Below are positions 22,801 through 34,800 of a stretch of DNA of 64,000 nucleotides, piece after piece. A model generated the notes under the pieces. The model was not told the origin of the DNA and did no database searches. It saw nothing but the letters and a program-made list of their open reading frames with translations. The stretch is taken from assembly GCF_964204645.1 (NCBI RefSeq), contig NC_134036.1, positions 1,860,001 through 1,924,000 of the forward strand, given 5' to 3'. The position numbers and the translations under genes were made by a program. How positions within the stretch are numbered: position 1 is the first letter of the stretch; each line of letters starts with the position of its first letter. This DNA is from Tubulanus polymorphus. Its lineage: Eukaryota > Nemertea > Palaeonemertea > Tubulaniformes > Tubulanidae.

Positions 22801-25800
22801 CTTTGGAAAGGTCTGTCCCTCGGAAAGAAAAGGTCTATTCAAGGAAAGACAGGTCTCCTCAAGGAATGAAAGGTCTCTCCCTCCAAAAGAAAGGTCTCCC
22901 TGGGAAAGAAAAGGTCTCCTCAAGGTCTCAAGGAAAGAAAGATATCTTCCTGGGAAAGAAAGGTCTCGAGGAAAGCAGCCAAGAACTAAGAAATTTTCAC
23001 CCGCTAAATTTCTATTTTCAGATTCGAAACGTTCGAAATTAACAGTTTCGAACAGTTCTGCATAAATTATGCAAACGAGAAACTGCAACAACAATTCAAT
23101 CGTCACGTGTTCATTCTGGAACAAGAGGAATATGATAAAGAACAGATCGAATGGTCGTTTATTGATTTCTACGATAATCAGCCGTGTATCGATTTGATAG
23201 AAGATCGACTCGGTATTTTAGACTTACTCGACGAGGAGTGCAAGGTAACAATAATCACTATTCACTTTTCTACAAATTACTGTAGAACAGACTATAGTTT
23301 ACTTATCTCTCAGGATAGACTATAGTTTATCAATTATTCATAACAGACTATAGTTTACCAATTATTCATAACAGACTACATCTTCACCCGTCAAGGGATT
23401 CGAACCCACTACGCTAAAGCTGTTCCCCGAACCCCTTGACATCACGAGTCGTTGGAGTCGTTACTAGCCGACCAGAATCCGGTCGTACCAATCGCAGCGC
23501 TTGTAACAAACCGACAGTAGACTTCTGTTGGTTTTCCCGTTAAATCGACCAATCAGCGAACGTTTTACCGAACAAGGAAGTATTTCGCAAATCGATATAT
23601 GACGTAATGCGCAATAGCGCCAGTAATGAAATCACGCTTCATGAGGCCAGGGGGCTGGTGGAAGTGAGTTCGGGAGTGATACTGGACCCCTGGCAAGCGA
23701 GGATGAACAGACTATAGTTTACCAATTATTCATAACAGACTTTAGTTTACCAATTATTCATAACAGACTATAGTTTACCAATTATTCAGAACAGACTATA
23801 GTGGTCCAAACACTCGGAACAGACTATAGTTTACCATGCACTCAGAACAGACTATAGGGGTCCAATTACTCTGAAAAGACTATAGTTTACCACTTCAGAA
23901 CAGACTATAGTGTACCCAATTTTTCAGAACAGACTCTAGTTCATAGACCTTAAACTACTATTTGTGAGTACTCTTATTAAGAGCTCAATTACTGAATTTG
24001 TTTTTTGGACCCACATCCACATCCAGGACTGACCCTGTTCAGCCTCTATCCACCCAGTTTGGTATCTATCCACCCAGTTCAGTATCTATCCACCCAGTTC
24101 AGTATCTATCCACCCTGTTCAGTATCTATCCACCCTGTTCAGTATCTATCCACCCTGTCTGATGTGTATTCACGAACCCAGTTCCACAGTTCAACATCCA
24201 AAAAATCAGTTTTAAAATTCTCGTGATTACGTTTTGCAGATGCCCCGAGGCTCCGATCAGAATTGGTGCGTGAAACTCTACGATAAACATATGAAAGCGC
24301 AACATTTCGAAAAACCGCGATTATCTCGCGAGGCTTTCATCGTGCATCATTTCGCCGATAAAGTCACGTATCAAATCAACGGATTTCTGGAGAAAAATCG
24401 AGATACGGTTCTATCAGAGCAGATTGATATACTTAAAGCTAGTCAGGTACGTTTGTTAGATTTCAATTCTTAGAAATAATGGGGCCTCGATGATGTCATA
24501 GGGGGATTTATGACATCAGCCATCTCTACTGACAGTTTCTATATCATCGCATCAATTTGATGATGTCATAGGGGGATTGATGAAGCTAGCCATCTTTTCT
24601 AGTAGTCTCCATATCATGGGGTGGCTGCCATCTTTTCTGGAAGTGTGTCTTTTAATCATGTCTGTATCACTACATCAATTTGATGATGATGATGTCATAG
24701 GTGGATTTATGGAAGCAGCCATCGGTTCTGGAAGTGTCTACCACGTAAGGATGTCATAGGGAAATTTATGGTGGCTGCCATCTTGAATAATCTATATTGT
24801 AGCATAAATTTGATGATATGATGAGGTAGTTAATGAAGGCTGTCATCTTTACTAGAAGTGTCTATATCACCACTTCAATTTGGTAATGTCATAGGGGAAT
24901 TTATGGTGGCTACCATCTTAGTGACATCAATTTTATGATGTTACGAGGAGATTTATGAAGGCATCCATCTTTTCTAGTAGTTTCTATATCACCACATAAA
25001 TTTGATGATGTCATAGGGGGATTTATGAAGGCTGCCATCTTTCCAAGGATATCAACTAAGATTGAAAAATGAGATAATATTGTTTTGTGTTTTTGTGGAT
25101 ATAGTTTCAGTTTGTAGCAGAGTTATTCGCCGAGGCGTCCGACGCGGCGCCCCTCGAACGGAAATACAGCCGCTCGTCTTCATTCTCTCTACAACCCGGG
25201 AAACCATCCCCGAAAAAAACTAATAAGTCGCACAAACAAACAGTCGGCTCACAGGTCTGTTCACAATCATTTATTTATTTTACAGGGCGCAGTTCCACAG
25301 TTGTGAGTTAGAGTTTTTAAACTCTGAGTTCAAATTAGTTCATTTTCGATGAGTTAAGTCTCAGAGTCAAATCTTAACTCAGAACTGTGGAACTGGACCC
25401 TGGGTTCTTGCAGATTAGAGAATTCTAGATTTATTTCCCTGCGCGAAGGAAATTCAGGGAATTCTGATTCTTGTCTTGAAAATCAGGGAAAATCATGTAT
25501 GGAATTTGACTATCTGGGGTCAGTTGCTGAAAAGTTGGTTAAAGATAACAACCGGCAGACAAATACCATGATAACAATACTTTCAATTGTCACTATGTCA
25601 GCTATCCACTGGTTAACTCTTTAACTTTTCAGTAACTGGAGCCCCTGATGTCTTATTTAATTGGTACAAGCTGAGTGTTTAGAATTCAGGAAAAATTTAT
25701 TGAATTCTGAGCCTTTCCTTGAAAAGCCACAGAATTTGAATGTTTTGGTATCATCTTGTTGTTCTTGCTGTTGACAAGTGGTACAAGGAACCTCTTGATA

Positions 25801-28800
25801 ACAAACAGCCCCCACTGAATCTTCTAATTCAATCAGGGAATTTTGGTCAAGGGTCAGAAAATTTTGGATTCCCAGATTTGTAAGAACCATGCCTTTATCA
25901 GTTTAATCAGCAGTAAAACATTTCAAAATCCGCTCTAATTCTGTAACCTCACGAATAATGATAATGAATTAATTTCTGAATAACAAATTTTCTTCCCCAC
26001 AATTAGAACTGCGGTTCTGACACATTAAAGCTGTCTGTAGGTGTACAGGTTTGTGTCATTTTAACTGTATTTGGGGTTGGCAACTGTGCAGTCAATATTC
26101 AACTTAACCCTTTCAGTGCTGACTGATTAATACCCTATAGTGCTGGAGATATTTTTGAAATTTTGAAAAATTCCACCCTAGTGTGTTGAATAACAGGAAT
26201 ACCACTATAGTGCGTCTACACCACGGTGCAGTGTATCATTAGTTACTAGTATTTCACTATGTTTGACAGGTGCTGCCATTTTTGAAGAGAGGTAATTACT
26301 AATTACTGATTACATCAATACACTGCAGTGCGGTGTACTAGCAAAATCCATCACTGATTTATACACTGCACTGCGGTGTAGACGCACTGAAAGGGTTAAG
26401 GGATATAGAGGTGATGTAGGAAATAGTAGCAGATGTGCAAAGCTAGAATATCGAAATGTACCTCAATATTACGATAGTTCAAAAAATGCTCGTTTTCATC
26501 GGGATAGACTTCTCAATGATACGTGTGAAAGACTTCTCAGAAACGGTGTACGGGATTTTTTTTACAAGATCTGGTGGCAGTTAATTTGATTCAGGGCCCG
26601 GATGCAAAGTCATGACTTAACTCTATGAGTAAACTTGAATTGTAACGCTGTTTCTCAGTTGTTGGATTCGCTTTAGAGAACCAAAATGAGCATAGACTGG
26701 TTTCAAATCTAATCCATGACTTAGCAACTGGCCCCAGAATTTACGTTGCAGAGCTCAGCTGAATTTAAAAATGTTGAAATGTTTTTTTTTTTTCCTTTCA
26801 CAGTTCCGTGATTCGTTGAAGCAACTAATGGGAACTCTTGGTAAGACGACCCCTCACTATATACGCTGCATCAAACCTAACGATGTGAAGGAGGCTTTCA
26901 CGTGAGTACCAATCACTTGAAACAAACTATAGTGTACCCATCTCTTAAAATATCTCGGAACAGACTATAGTTTACCTTAGCACTCGGAGCAGACTATAGT
27001 TTACCAATCACTCAGAACCGCCTAGTGTACCAAGCACTCAGAACAGACTATAGTGTATCAAGCACTCAGACCAGACTATAGTTAACCAAGTACTCAGAAC
27101 AGACTATAGTATGCCAATTACTCAGATCAGACTATAATTTACCAATCACTCAGAACAGACTATAGTTTACCAAGCACTCAGAACAGACTATAGTTTACCA
27201 AGCACTCAGAACGGACTATAGTGTACCCAACACTCAGAACAGACTATAGTTTACCCATCTCTCAGAACAGACTATAGTCTGATAAGCCCACTTCAATATG
27301 CAACTCAATGATTGTTTTTAATTTCAGATTTGAACCAAAGAGGGCGGTGCAGCAGTTGAGGGCTTGCGGTGTTCTGGAGACGATAAGAATCAGCGCGGCA
27401 GGTTACCCGTCCCGCTGGACGTACGCTGAGTTCATTCAAAGATATCGAGTTCTCGCCGTATCTCGAGATATCGTTAAAAACGATATGAAAAAATCATGCG
27501 CGAATATCATTGAGAAGCTGATCTCGGTAAGTGTCTGACCAGGGAGTTCAGGGTTAAAATCCTGGCAGGCCCAGTTTCACAGTCCTGACTTAAGATCCAC
27601 AGCCTGTTGAAAAAAAAAACTCTAGGGATTTAAGTTTGATATTGACGAAGTGCCTGGAAATTGCATTAGAAAATGCTCTGATATTCAAAGATTTTCCTGT
27701 GCCCTATTTTTGGCTTTATACGTCACTTGAGTGGATGTGGCTAACCATTTAGACAGTATTCCCATATTATTTCTCTATGCTCCTGTCAAACTCCACCCCT
27801 GTATCAGCTCCTAAAGTAAAGTTGACTAAAAAGTAACTACATTCAATTGACCTTGGTGAAAAGATCTCCATAACCTTCTCTGATTGTGAAATATAAACTT
27901 ATATCCATCTCCACTTTCAGGATCCCGACAAATTCCAGTTCGGTAAAACAAAGATATTTTTCCGCGCCGGCCAGGTGGCGTACTTTGAGAAGTTGCGCGC
28001 CGATAAACTGCGAACATGCGGTGTAATGATACAGAAACACGTCCGCGGTTGGTTACAACGCAGACGCTACCGGAAAATACTGAAAACTGTTTATTTGGTT
28101 CAACGTTACGGACGTGGACTTCTTGCGCGCAGGTAAGTGGACGCTGCATACCCTCCCCACTCTGGACCCTGCATAACCTCCACTCTGGACGCTGCATAAC
28201 CTCCCCACTCTGGACCCTGCATACCCTCCCCACTCTGGACCCTGCATAACCTCCCCACTCTGGACCCTGCATAACCTCCCCACTCTGGACGCTGCATACC
28301 CTCCCTGCTCTGGACCCTGCATAACCTCCCCACTCTGGACCCTGCATAACCTCCCCACTCTGGACCCGGCATAACCTTCCCGCTCTGGACCCTGCATAAC
28401 CTCAGATATTAGATATCAATAATCTTCCAATTTTTAATCATTCAGAATTCATATATTGTGTTCAGGACATCAGCTGAACTAAACCAACTACTCCAGGGGC
28501 CAGTTCCATAGTTAAGTCAAAGAGTGGTCTTCAATCTTAAGACTGGTCTGTAACTGTTGGATTAGCTGTAGAACTAAGATGGTCTTAGACTGGTGTTAAG
28601 TCTAAGCCAAGACTATGGAACTGGCCCCAGGGTCTCTACGACTCACTGATTCCTTGAAAAACTCCTTCAAAACGAAAAATGCTTTTAAAGCTGCTTGAAA
28701 CTCCTTTAATTTAGGCAAAATGTTAGAAGCTTCTTTAAAATTCCTTCAATTTTGATAACTAGGCAATTAGAAGTTTAGACTCTAACAGTACAGTTGGAAC

Positions 28801-31800
28801 CAGGATCTATTTGTCGCCCAATTTACGCAGTTACCTAAATAAGAAACAAAAATATTCTTACAAAACCACTGAATTATAACGGTTTACTGAAATAAACAGT
28901 ACCGATTTAGGAGGAGTCTACAGTGGTCGGGATGTGAAAGTAGTAATGGAGTTCAGCTTAGACTGAACAAAATATTCTAACCTTATTTCATTATTGCAGG
29001 AAAGCCAAGCGACTGCGCGAGACTGCGGCCGCCATTAAAATACAATCGTGTTACCGCGGATACCGACAATGGAAACGTTACGAGCGTATTCGAGCAGCCG
29101 TTCTCACGATACAGAGTTACGCTCGCGGAATGGCCGGAAGACATCGATACATGCAAGCGCGTTACGACGCCAAGGCGACCGTTATTCAGACTCGAGTTCG
29201 CGGTTGGCTCGGTAGGCGGCGCTATCGTAAATTCCTGTACGGACTGGTTAAACTACAGTCTCACGTACGACGACGTAAAGCTAAGAAAGAACTCAAACAA
29301 CTCAAGGTAAATTGTGTTTCTATGCCAACAGTTTGTCTACCTTTTAGCAATAGATGATTTTTCCGGATGGCAGGGTGGTGCCACTGACCTGGAAAACCTT
29401 GATAAATTAGAGAATCAGAAAATCTTGAAAAAAATCAGGGAATTCGATGAATTTCGCAAAAAGAAAATAACTAGAAAACTTGGGGAACTCGGATAATGCT
29501 ATTGACCGTGTGTTTCTTTATCAGTGCGTGATTCAATGAAAAATGAATGAATTGAAACATTTTAAACCAAGAAATTTCTCTGATTCATTCTGGGGGAATT
29601 GTGTGAAATCACATGGAAAAATCAGGGAAAACTAAGGATCCAGTTTCACAGTTCTGACTTAAGATTTGACTCCAAGTTAAAACATTAAAAATGATCTAAT
29701 TTCAACTCTAACAACTGCGGAACTGGGTCCAGGGGATTTGTAAATAAGTGGAAAGTAGCAAACCTGTTGGTGATTTGGCGATCATTTTCTCTACTCAGAT
29801 TGAAGCCAGGTCGGTTGATCACATTAAGAAGGTTAATCTCGGTTTGGAGAACAAGATAATTCAACTTCAACAACGTCTCGACGAAAGGGTAAGAATTTCG
29901 ATATCGTGGTTTAGAAATTGAAATTCTTTCTGAACCGTGGTATTCGAAATGTAGTTATTTCTGTACTACTCATAAGTACCGTGGTTCGAATAGAAATTCG
30001 ATTTTCAAACCGTCGAATTAGAAATCATGTTTAACTGATGCCTTGTACAAGTGGGCGTCTTGTTAGTCTCAAACTTCAAGGGCCAGTTGTTCAAAAGTAG
30101 AGATAACCGGTGGATAAATACCATAGTAACAATGCACTTTTAGTTGTCAACTATTCACTGGTTATCTCTAACCAATTTTTGAGCAACTGCAGCTCCTGAT
30201 GTCCGGCCCAAATTAGTCTGTTTCTGATCGTTTTTTTCTTTTGGAAATCAGGATTTTCTGGAATTTTTCATTCTTACAGAATAAACACATGAAAGCGGCC
30301 GAAGAGGAACAGCAAGAAATTCTAAAACGTGAAATCACGAACGTGCGCAAAGAGGAGTCGATCGCGTCCAATAAGGTTCGTTTAAAAGTGTCTATAATTT
30401 GATCAAAGAATAAACCCACTTTGATGACTAAAAATCAAGAACTTGTCGAAATGTCAACAAATGTCTATTTCAACTTGACTTGAGAGCACATCAGGTAGCT
30501 TAGCTCAGTCAGTTTTGGTATAACATACCTGATCTTAATAGGACCAGCAGAGATAGCAATGATGGGCAGTTGAACTAAAACATGGATTTTCAATACACTG
30601 TATTGAACGATTGCAAAAAAGTCTAGCAGGTCAACTGCCAGTCTATTCTGGTCTATTAAAGACCTGTATCAGGTATATACCACCAAAACTGACCGATCTA
30701 GGCCACATGATGTGCTCTCAAGCAAACTTGAAATATGTATTAGTCCCTTAGTTTGGTTTCTTGATAATTGAGCGTTTTTCTTCAATTCTCTAGGGCTAGG
30801 TTTCATAGATGATGAAGAAAAATAGTCCCTGGGAATATTTTGAAATTTGTCAGTTATAACCATGGTTTCCCATTGTAACTATGGCGGTTGTTACCCAGAT
30901 TGAGGATTTACCCCTAGGGATAACTTAGATACCCAGTCTATAAAACCAGGTCCAAGTTAAGGATTTATCCCTAGGGATAACTTAGATACCCAGTCTATGA
31001 AACCGGGCCCTGAAATACTTCTTCCAAATCATTCATCAGTTTATGAACTTCATGTTAACACACACGTATTATGTTTCCCCCGGCGACAGGTATCGGAGTT
31101 GTTGGAGCGTATAAAAGCGTTGGAGGCGGAGTTAGAGTCGGAGCGCGAAGAGAAACGCGATCTCGTGTCGGAGAAGGAAGAAATGGCGACGAATCACGCG
31201 AGAGTCCAAGCCTCGCTGAATGAGGATAAAATCAATTTGAAACAACAACTCGACGAAGCCAACAGACGACTACAGCTTAACGAAGGTACGATAAAAAAAC
31301 ATGGCCGCTTATGTTCTCATCACCCTATGACGTCATCAAATGGAACACGATGTAACTTTCCATTATCGATCCCCCTATGACATCATGAAGAAGATATCAA
31401 TCCCTGAAAAATGTATATTCATCACCTTATAATACAAACCCCTGAAATTGTGCTGCTTAACTTCATCACCTTATGACATCATTAGCCAATGGAACACGAT
31501 GTAAGTTTCCATCATCAATCCCCCTATGACATCATAAGGGAGATATGAATCCCTGAAACGGTAAATTCATCACCTTACAATACTAACCCCAGAAATATGG
31601 CTGTTTGAATTGATCACCCAATGACATCATCTGCAAATGGAACGTGATCTAGTCCCTACCAAAATCGTTATCTCTAGACTCCATCATCAATCCCCCTATG
31701 ACATCATGAAAAAGATATAAACTATGTAATATGGCTGCTTACATTCAACACCTTATGACCTTGATCTGTTAGTACATGTATAGACATATCCAGAAAGATG

Positions 31801-34800
31801 GCTACCTCTCCCTATGACATCATCAAATTGATGTGATGATGTAGACCTTTCATAAATATATTTGCCTCCCTAATTCCCCCTTTGACATCATAAATAACAA
31901 TATATATACTTCTACTCAAGCGATGTAAAGACAATTTCTAGTGAGTCATCAAAATCTCATCATGTTTTGTAGACTTGATAAAACAAAGCGGTAAAGAACT
32001 TGGTGCGAGTAATCTGCTACTGCAGGAGCTCGAGTCCGAGCGCGCCCATCATCAAAACCTCGTTAAAGACCACAGTCGTCTGCAGCAACGGTTCGAGAAC
32101 GTGCAAGAGGAATTACGGGTGATGTTAACGAAGAACGTCAGCGTTTCACGATCGGCTTCGAACGTCAGTAATATCAGCGATATCAGCGTAACGCCGTCGC
32201 TGCTCGACACCGATGAGAAATCGGACGCCGAGAAAGATTCATCGACCGAGAAAGAGAAAGATGTGAGTATGGAATAAACGGTGACCGGTCTCACCAGGGT
32301 CGACCGGTCTCACCAGGGTCGACCGGTCTCACCAGGGTCGGTCGGTCTCACCAGGGTCGGTCGGTCTCACCAGGGTCGTCACCTAGTCTCTTCAAAGAGT
32401 TAACCCTTCAAACTGTTTTAATTGTTGTACTTCGATTGGATATTTGAAATAACCAATAACAAGTAAACCAATGATATCAATTTTACTGTTTAGGAAAATT
32501 GGACCCAGCGGAAGATAAGTCAGACACGATTTCGACTTAAATTCTGGACAACAATATTTTCGAAATTCTTTTTACCGAAAGTTGATGTTTTTGCGAAATG
32601 TTGGCATCTCTGGTTCCACAGAACTCTAGAGTCAAACTGTGGAACTGTTGAACTGAGTCCTGTTTCAGAGAGGGACATGTTTTTAGCCTGGGCTCTTTGC
32701 AGAAATATATTTACCCATTCTTGATGAACTAATAATTGAATTTCACGTTTCAGGTGTCTCAGGCCGATCAGGGCTACGGTTCAGTGAGGGATAAACCTGA
32801 AACACGAGGCAACGTTCAACAAATAAACTGGCAAACATCGCCACCTGGTGAGACATCGACTGACGTGTTAACGCCACCTACACCTCCGGAGGTACAAGTC
32901 GAACCACCAGTTCCGGCGAAGGTAAGAATTAAAAATCTGTCCAAGGTCTGGTTTTGCAGTTGTGAGTTTGAACCAAAATCAGTTCATTTTCAATGAATTT
33001 TATGGCTTCATGTGATCTTTCTGGTAGTTTAAGCGTTTTTGACCTATAAACACTTTGTGCTACATAGTCTTTTTGATATAGCAAAATTATGATAAGAAAA
33101 ACGTCATTTCTCACGTTTTACACTGCATTTGGATGGATATCTGCTATTTCTGGTGGTTTAAACATTTCTGGCGGAGGGATTGATTTGATAACTCGATAAT
33201 CGTAGCTAATCTAACTGTAGCTAATGACTCTGTTTAACTTGTGCACTGTTTTATTCTCAGCCCCCTCACTCACTCTCTCTAACTCTATCTCACAGAGACG
33301 TAAAGATAGTGAGAATATCACTTTGATTTGTCAACTACAAAAACGTATCAAAGATTTAGAACGTGATAAACAGCGAGTGATGACCGAACTGGAACACATG
33401 ACTAATATTAAATCCCGGTCCCCGGTGGATGTGGACGATGCGTATGAGCAGATACGGGTAAGCACTAACACGCCATCTGGTGACTTAATCGAGTAACTAC
33501 CGTACAGCGCCACCTGGTGACAATTCATTCAGTCATTTCACTACCCTTCAATCATTAGCTTTGGGTGGTCACTTCTAAGCACCACCTGGTGACTGGATAA
33601 GTAACTTCTTTTATATCGCCCCACCTGGTGACTGATATAGATATTAACCGTTTGAAATATAACAAATAACGCCATCTGTTGAATGATTCATCAACTAAAT
33701 TTATCAACAAATCACAACGAAAACTAGGGCCATCTATTGACTTAATCAAGTACTAACTAATCAAATGTTGTTTCAGTTGCAAGAATTAGAAATGGAAAAT
33801 GCTAAACTGAAAGATGAACTGATGAAGTTGCGTAAGATGATCGCGGAGTACGGGAAACTCGGAGATGAATCGGGACGTTCCGAGAAAGAAGATTCTGCTG
33901 CTAAAGAGTTCATGGGTATGTTTCACCAGTAGAGGGCGCCGTAAAGCAATAACTTAGCTGAGTTGATTATAAGGACGCATGATTATGGTCCCCACCAGTA
34001 GGGGGCATTGCTAATCATTCACTTCTGTGGTTGATACTGTATATTAGTGATGAATAAATGGATGAATGTGTTAATCATGATCACCACCACTAGGGGGCGC
34101 CAGTTCTCTAGATGTTCAGACGAGATTCAGAAATAATGTAGGGGGCATTGCTCACCATTCGCTTTTGTAGATATTACTGGATATTTTGAAGTTATGAATA
34201 TGCTAATCAGGATCACTGCCAGTAGGGGGCGCCATAATCTGAAGATGTTCAGAAGAAATGATTTTAATATGTTTTCTTGCAGATCAATTTGAAGCGATGG
34301 CCGATGAGTTGGAACGTCGTAGGGAGGAATGTATCCAGTTGAGATCGGTCATAGCCGAACGTAGTCGCAGTATGTCACAGGTGGCGCAAGAGAACTACGG
34401 CAACGATCCTGATCTGATCAACGAGGACAACGAACTCGTAACGGCCTATAAAACACAGAAAATGATCAACAGGTACGCACGTGCGTGTGTGTACAATTAT
34501 CCCACTAGATGGCGTGCCTAGACTTATATTATAGTTCAGGTCTATTCCACTAGATGGCGTAATACGAATTTTCGCTTGCTTAAGCAGTCCTACTCTACAC
34601 TAGCGACACCTGGTGGATCCTCACTTACCACAGATGGAATCTTCCATTGCCGCAGTAGTTGATGTCCTACTGCACACTAGCGACACCTTGTGGATCCTTA
34701 CTCGCCACAAGTACTTGAATCCTTTATTGCTGCAGAAGTTGATGTCCTACTGCACACTAGCGACACCTGGTGGATCCTCACTTACCACAGATGGAATCTT

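Larger units (their letters stand above)
16827..27960 (+). other. MYO5: Myosin V motor domain, exons 1-16 (first part)
   Basis: Exons: 16827-16853, 17515-17631, 17848-18019, 18452-18596, 18904-19060, 19452-19582, 20129-20223, 20924-21138, 21522-21653, 22200-22333, 23022-23244, 24240-24446, 25111-25254, 26804-26901, 27328-27526; exon 16 is 27921-28132. Residues 1 to about 764. P-loop GESGAGKT at 165-172, switch [16 protein letters not shown] at 210-224, switch II DIYGFE at 439-444. The TEDS-rule position, 16 residues before DALAK, is Glu (in QTETLTKP), so the motor should not need heavy-chain phosphorylation there. Loop 2 is mostly in exon 13 (25111-25254), rich in Ser, Lys and Pro. The converter end reads [15 protein letters not shown]. 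Confidence 0.95.
27961..29306 (+). other. MYO5: Myosin V neck, six IQ motifs (exons 16-17)
   Basis: Exon 16 ends at 28132 and exon 17 is 29000-29306. Six IQ-type motifs follow the converter (about 765-905): [70 protein letters not shown] and [14 protein letters not shown]. Six is the class V number and sets the long step. Confidence 0.95.

Noticed and set aside
22657-23124. 155-codon minus-strand frame
   Set aside because: It covers the purine-rich tandem repeat of myosin intron 10 and runs across exon 11 in antisense.
23395-23416. Functional tRNA gene on the minus strand
   Set aside because: A good T-loop is present, but there is no acceptor stem or anticodon arm and the A box is fused to the B box.
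27826-28397. Overlapping minus-strand frames of 173, 114 and 88 codons with Gly/Arg/Val-rich repeats
   Set aside because: They translate a 25-bp tandem repeat in three registers inside myosin intron 16; the register freedom comes from the unit sequence and not from coding selection.
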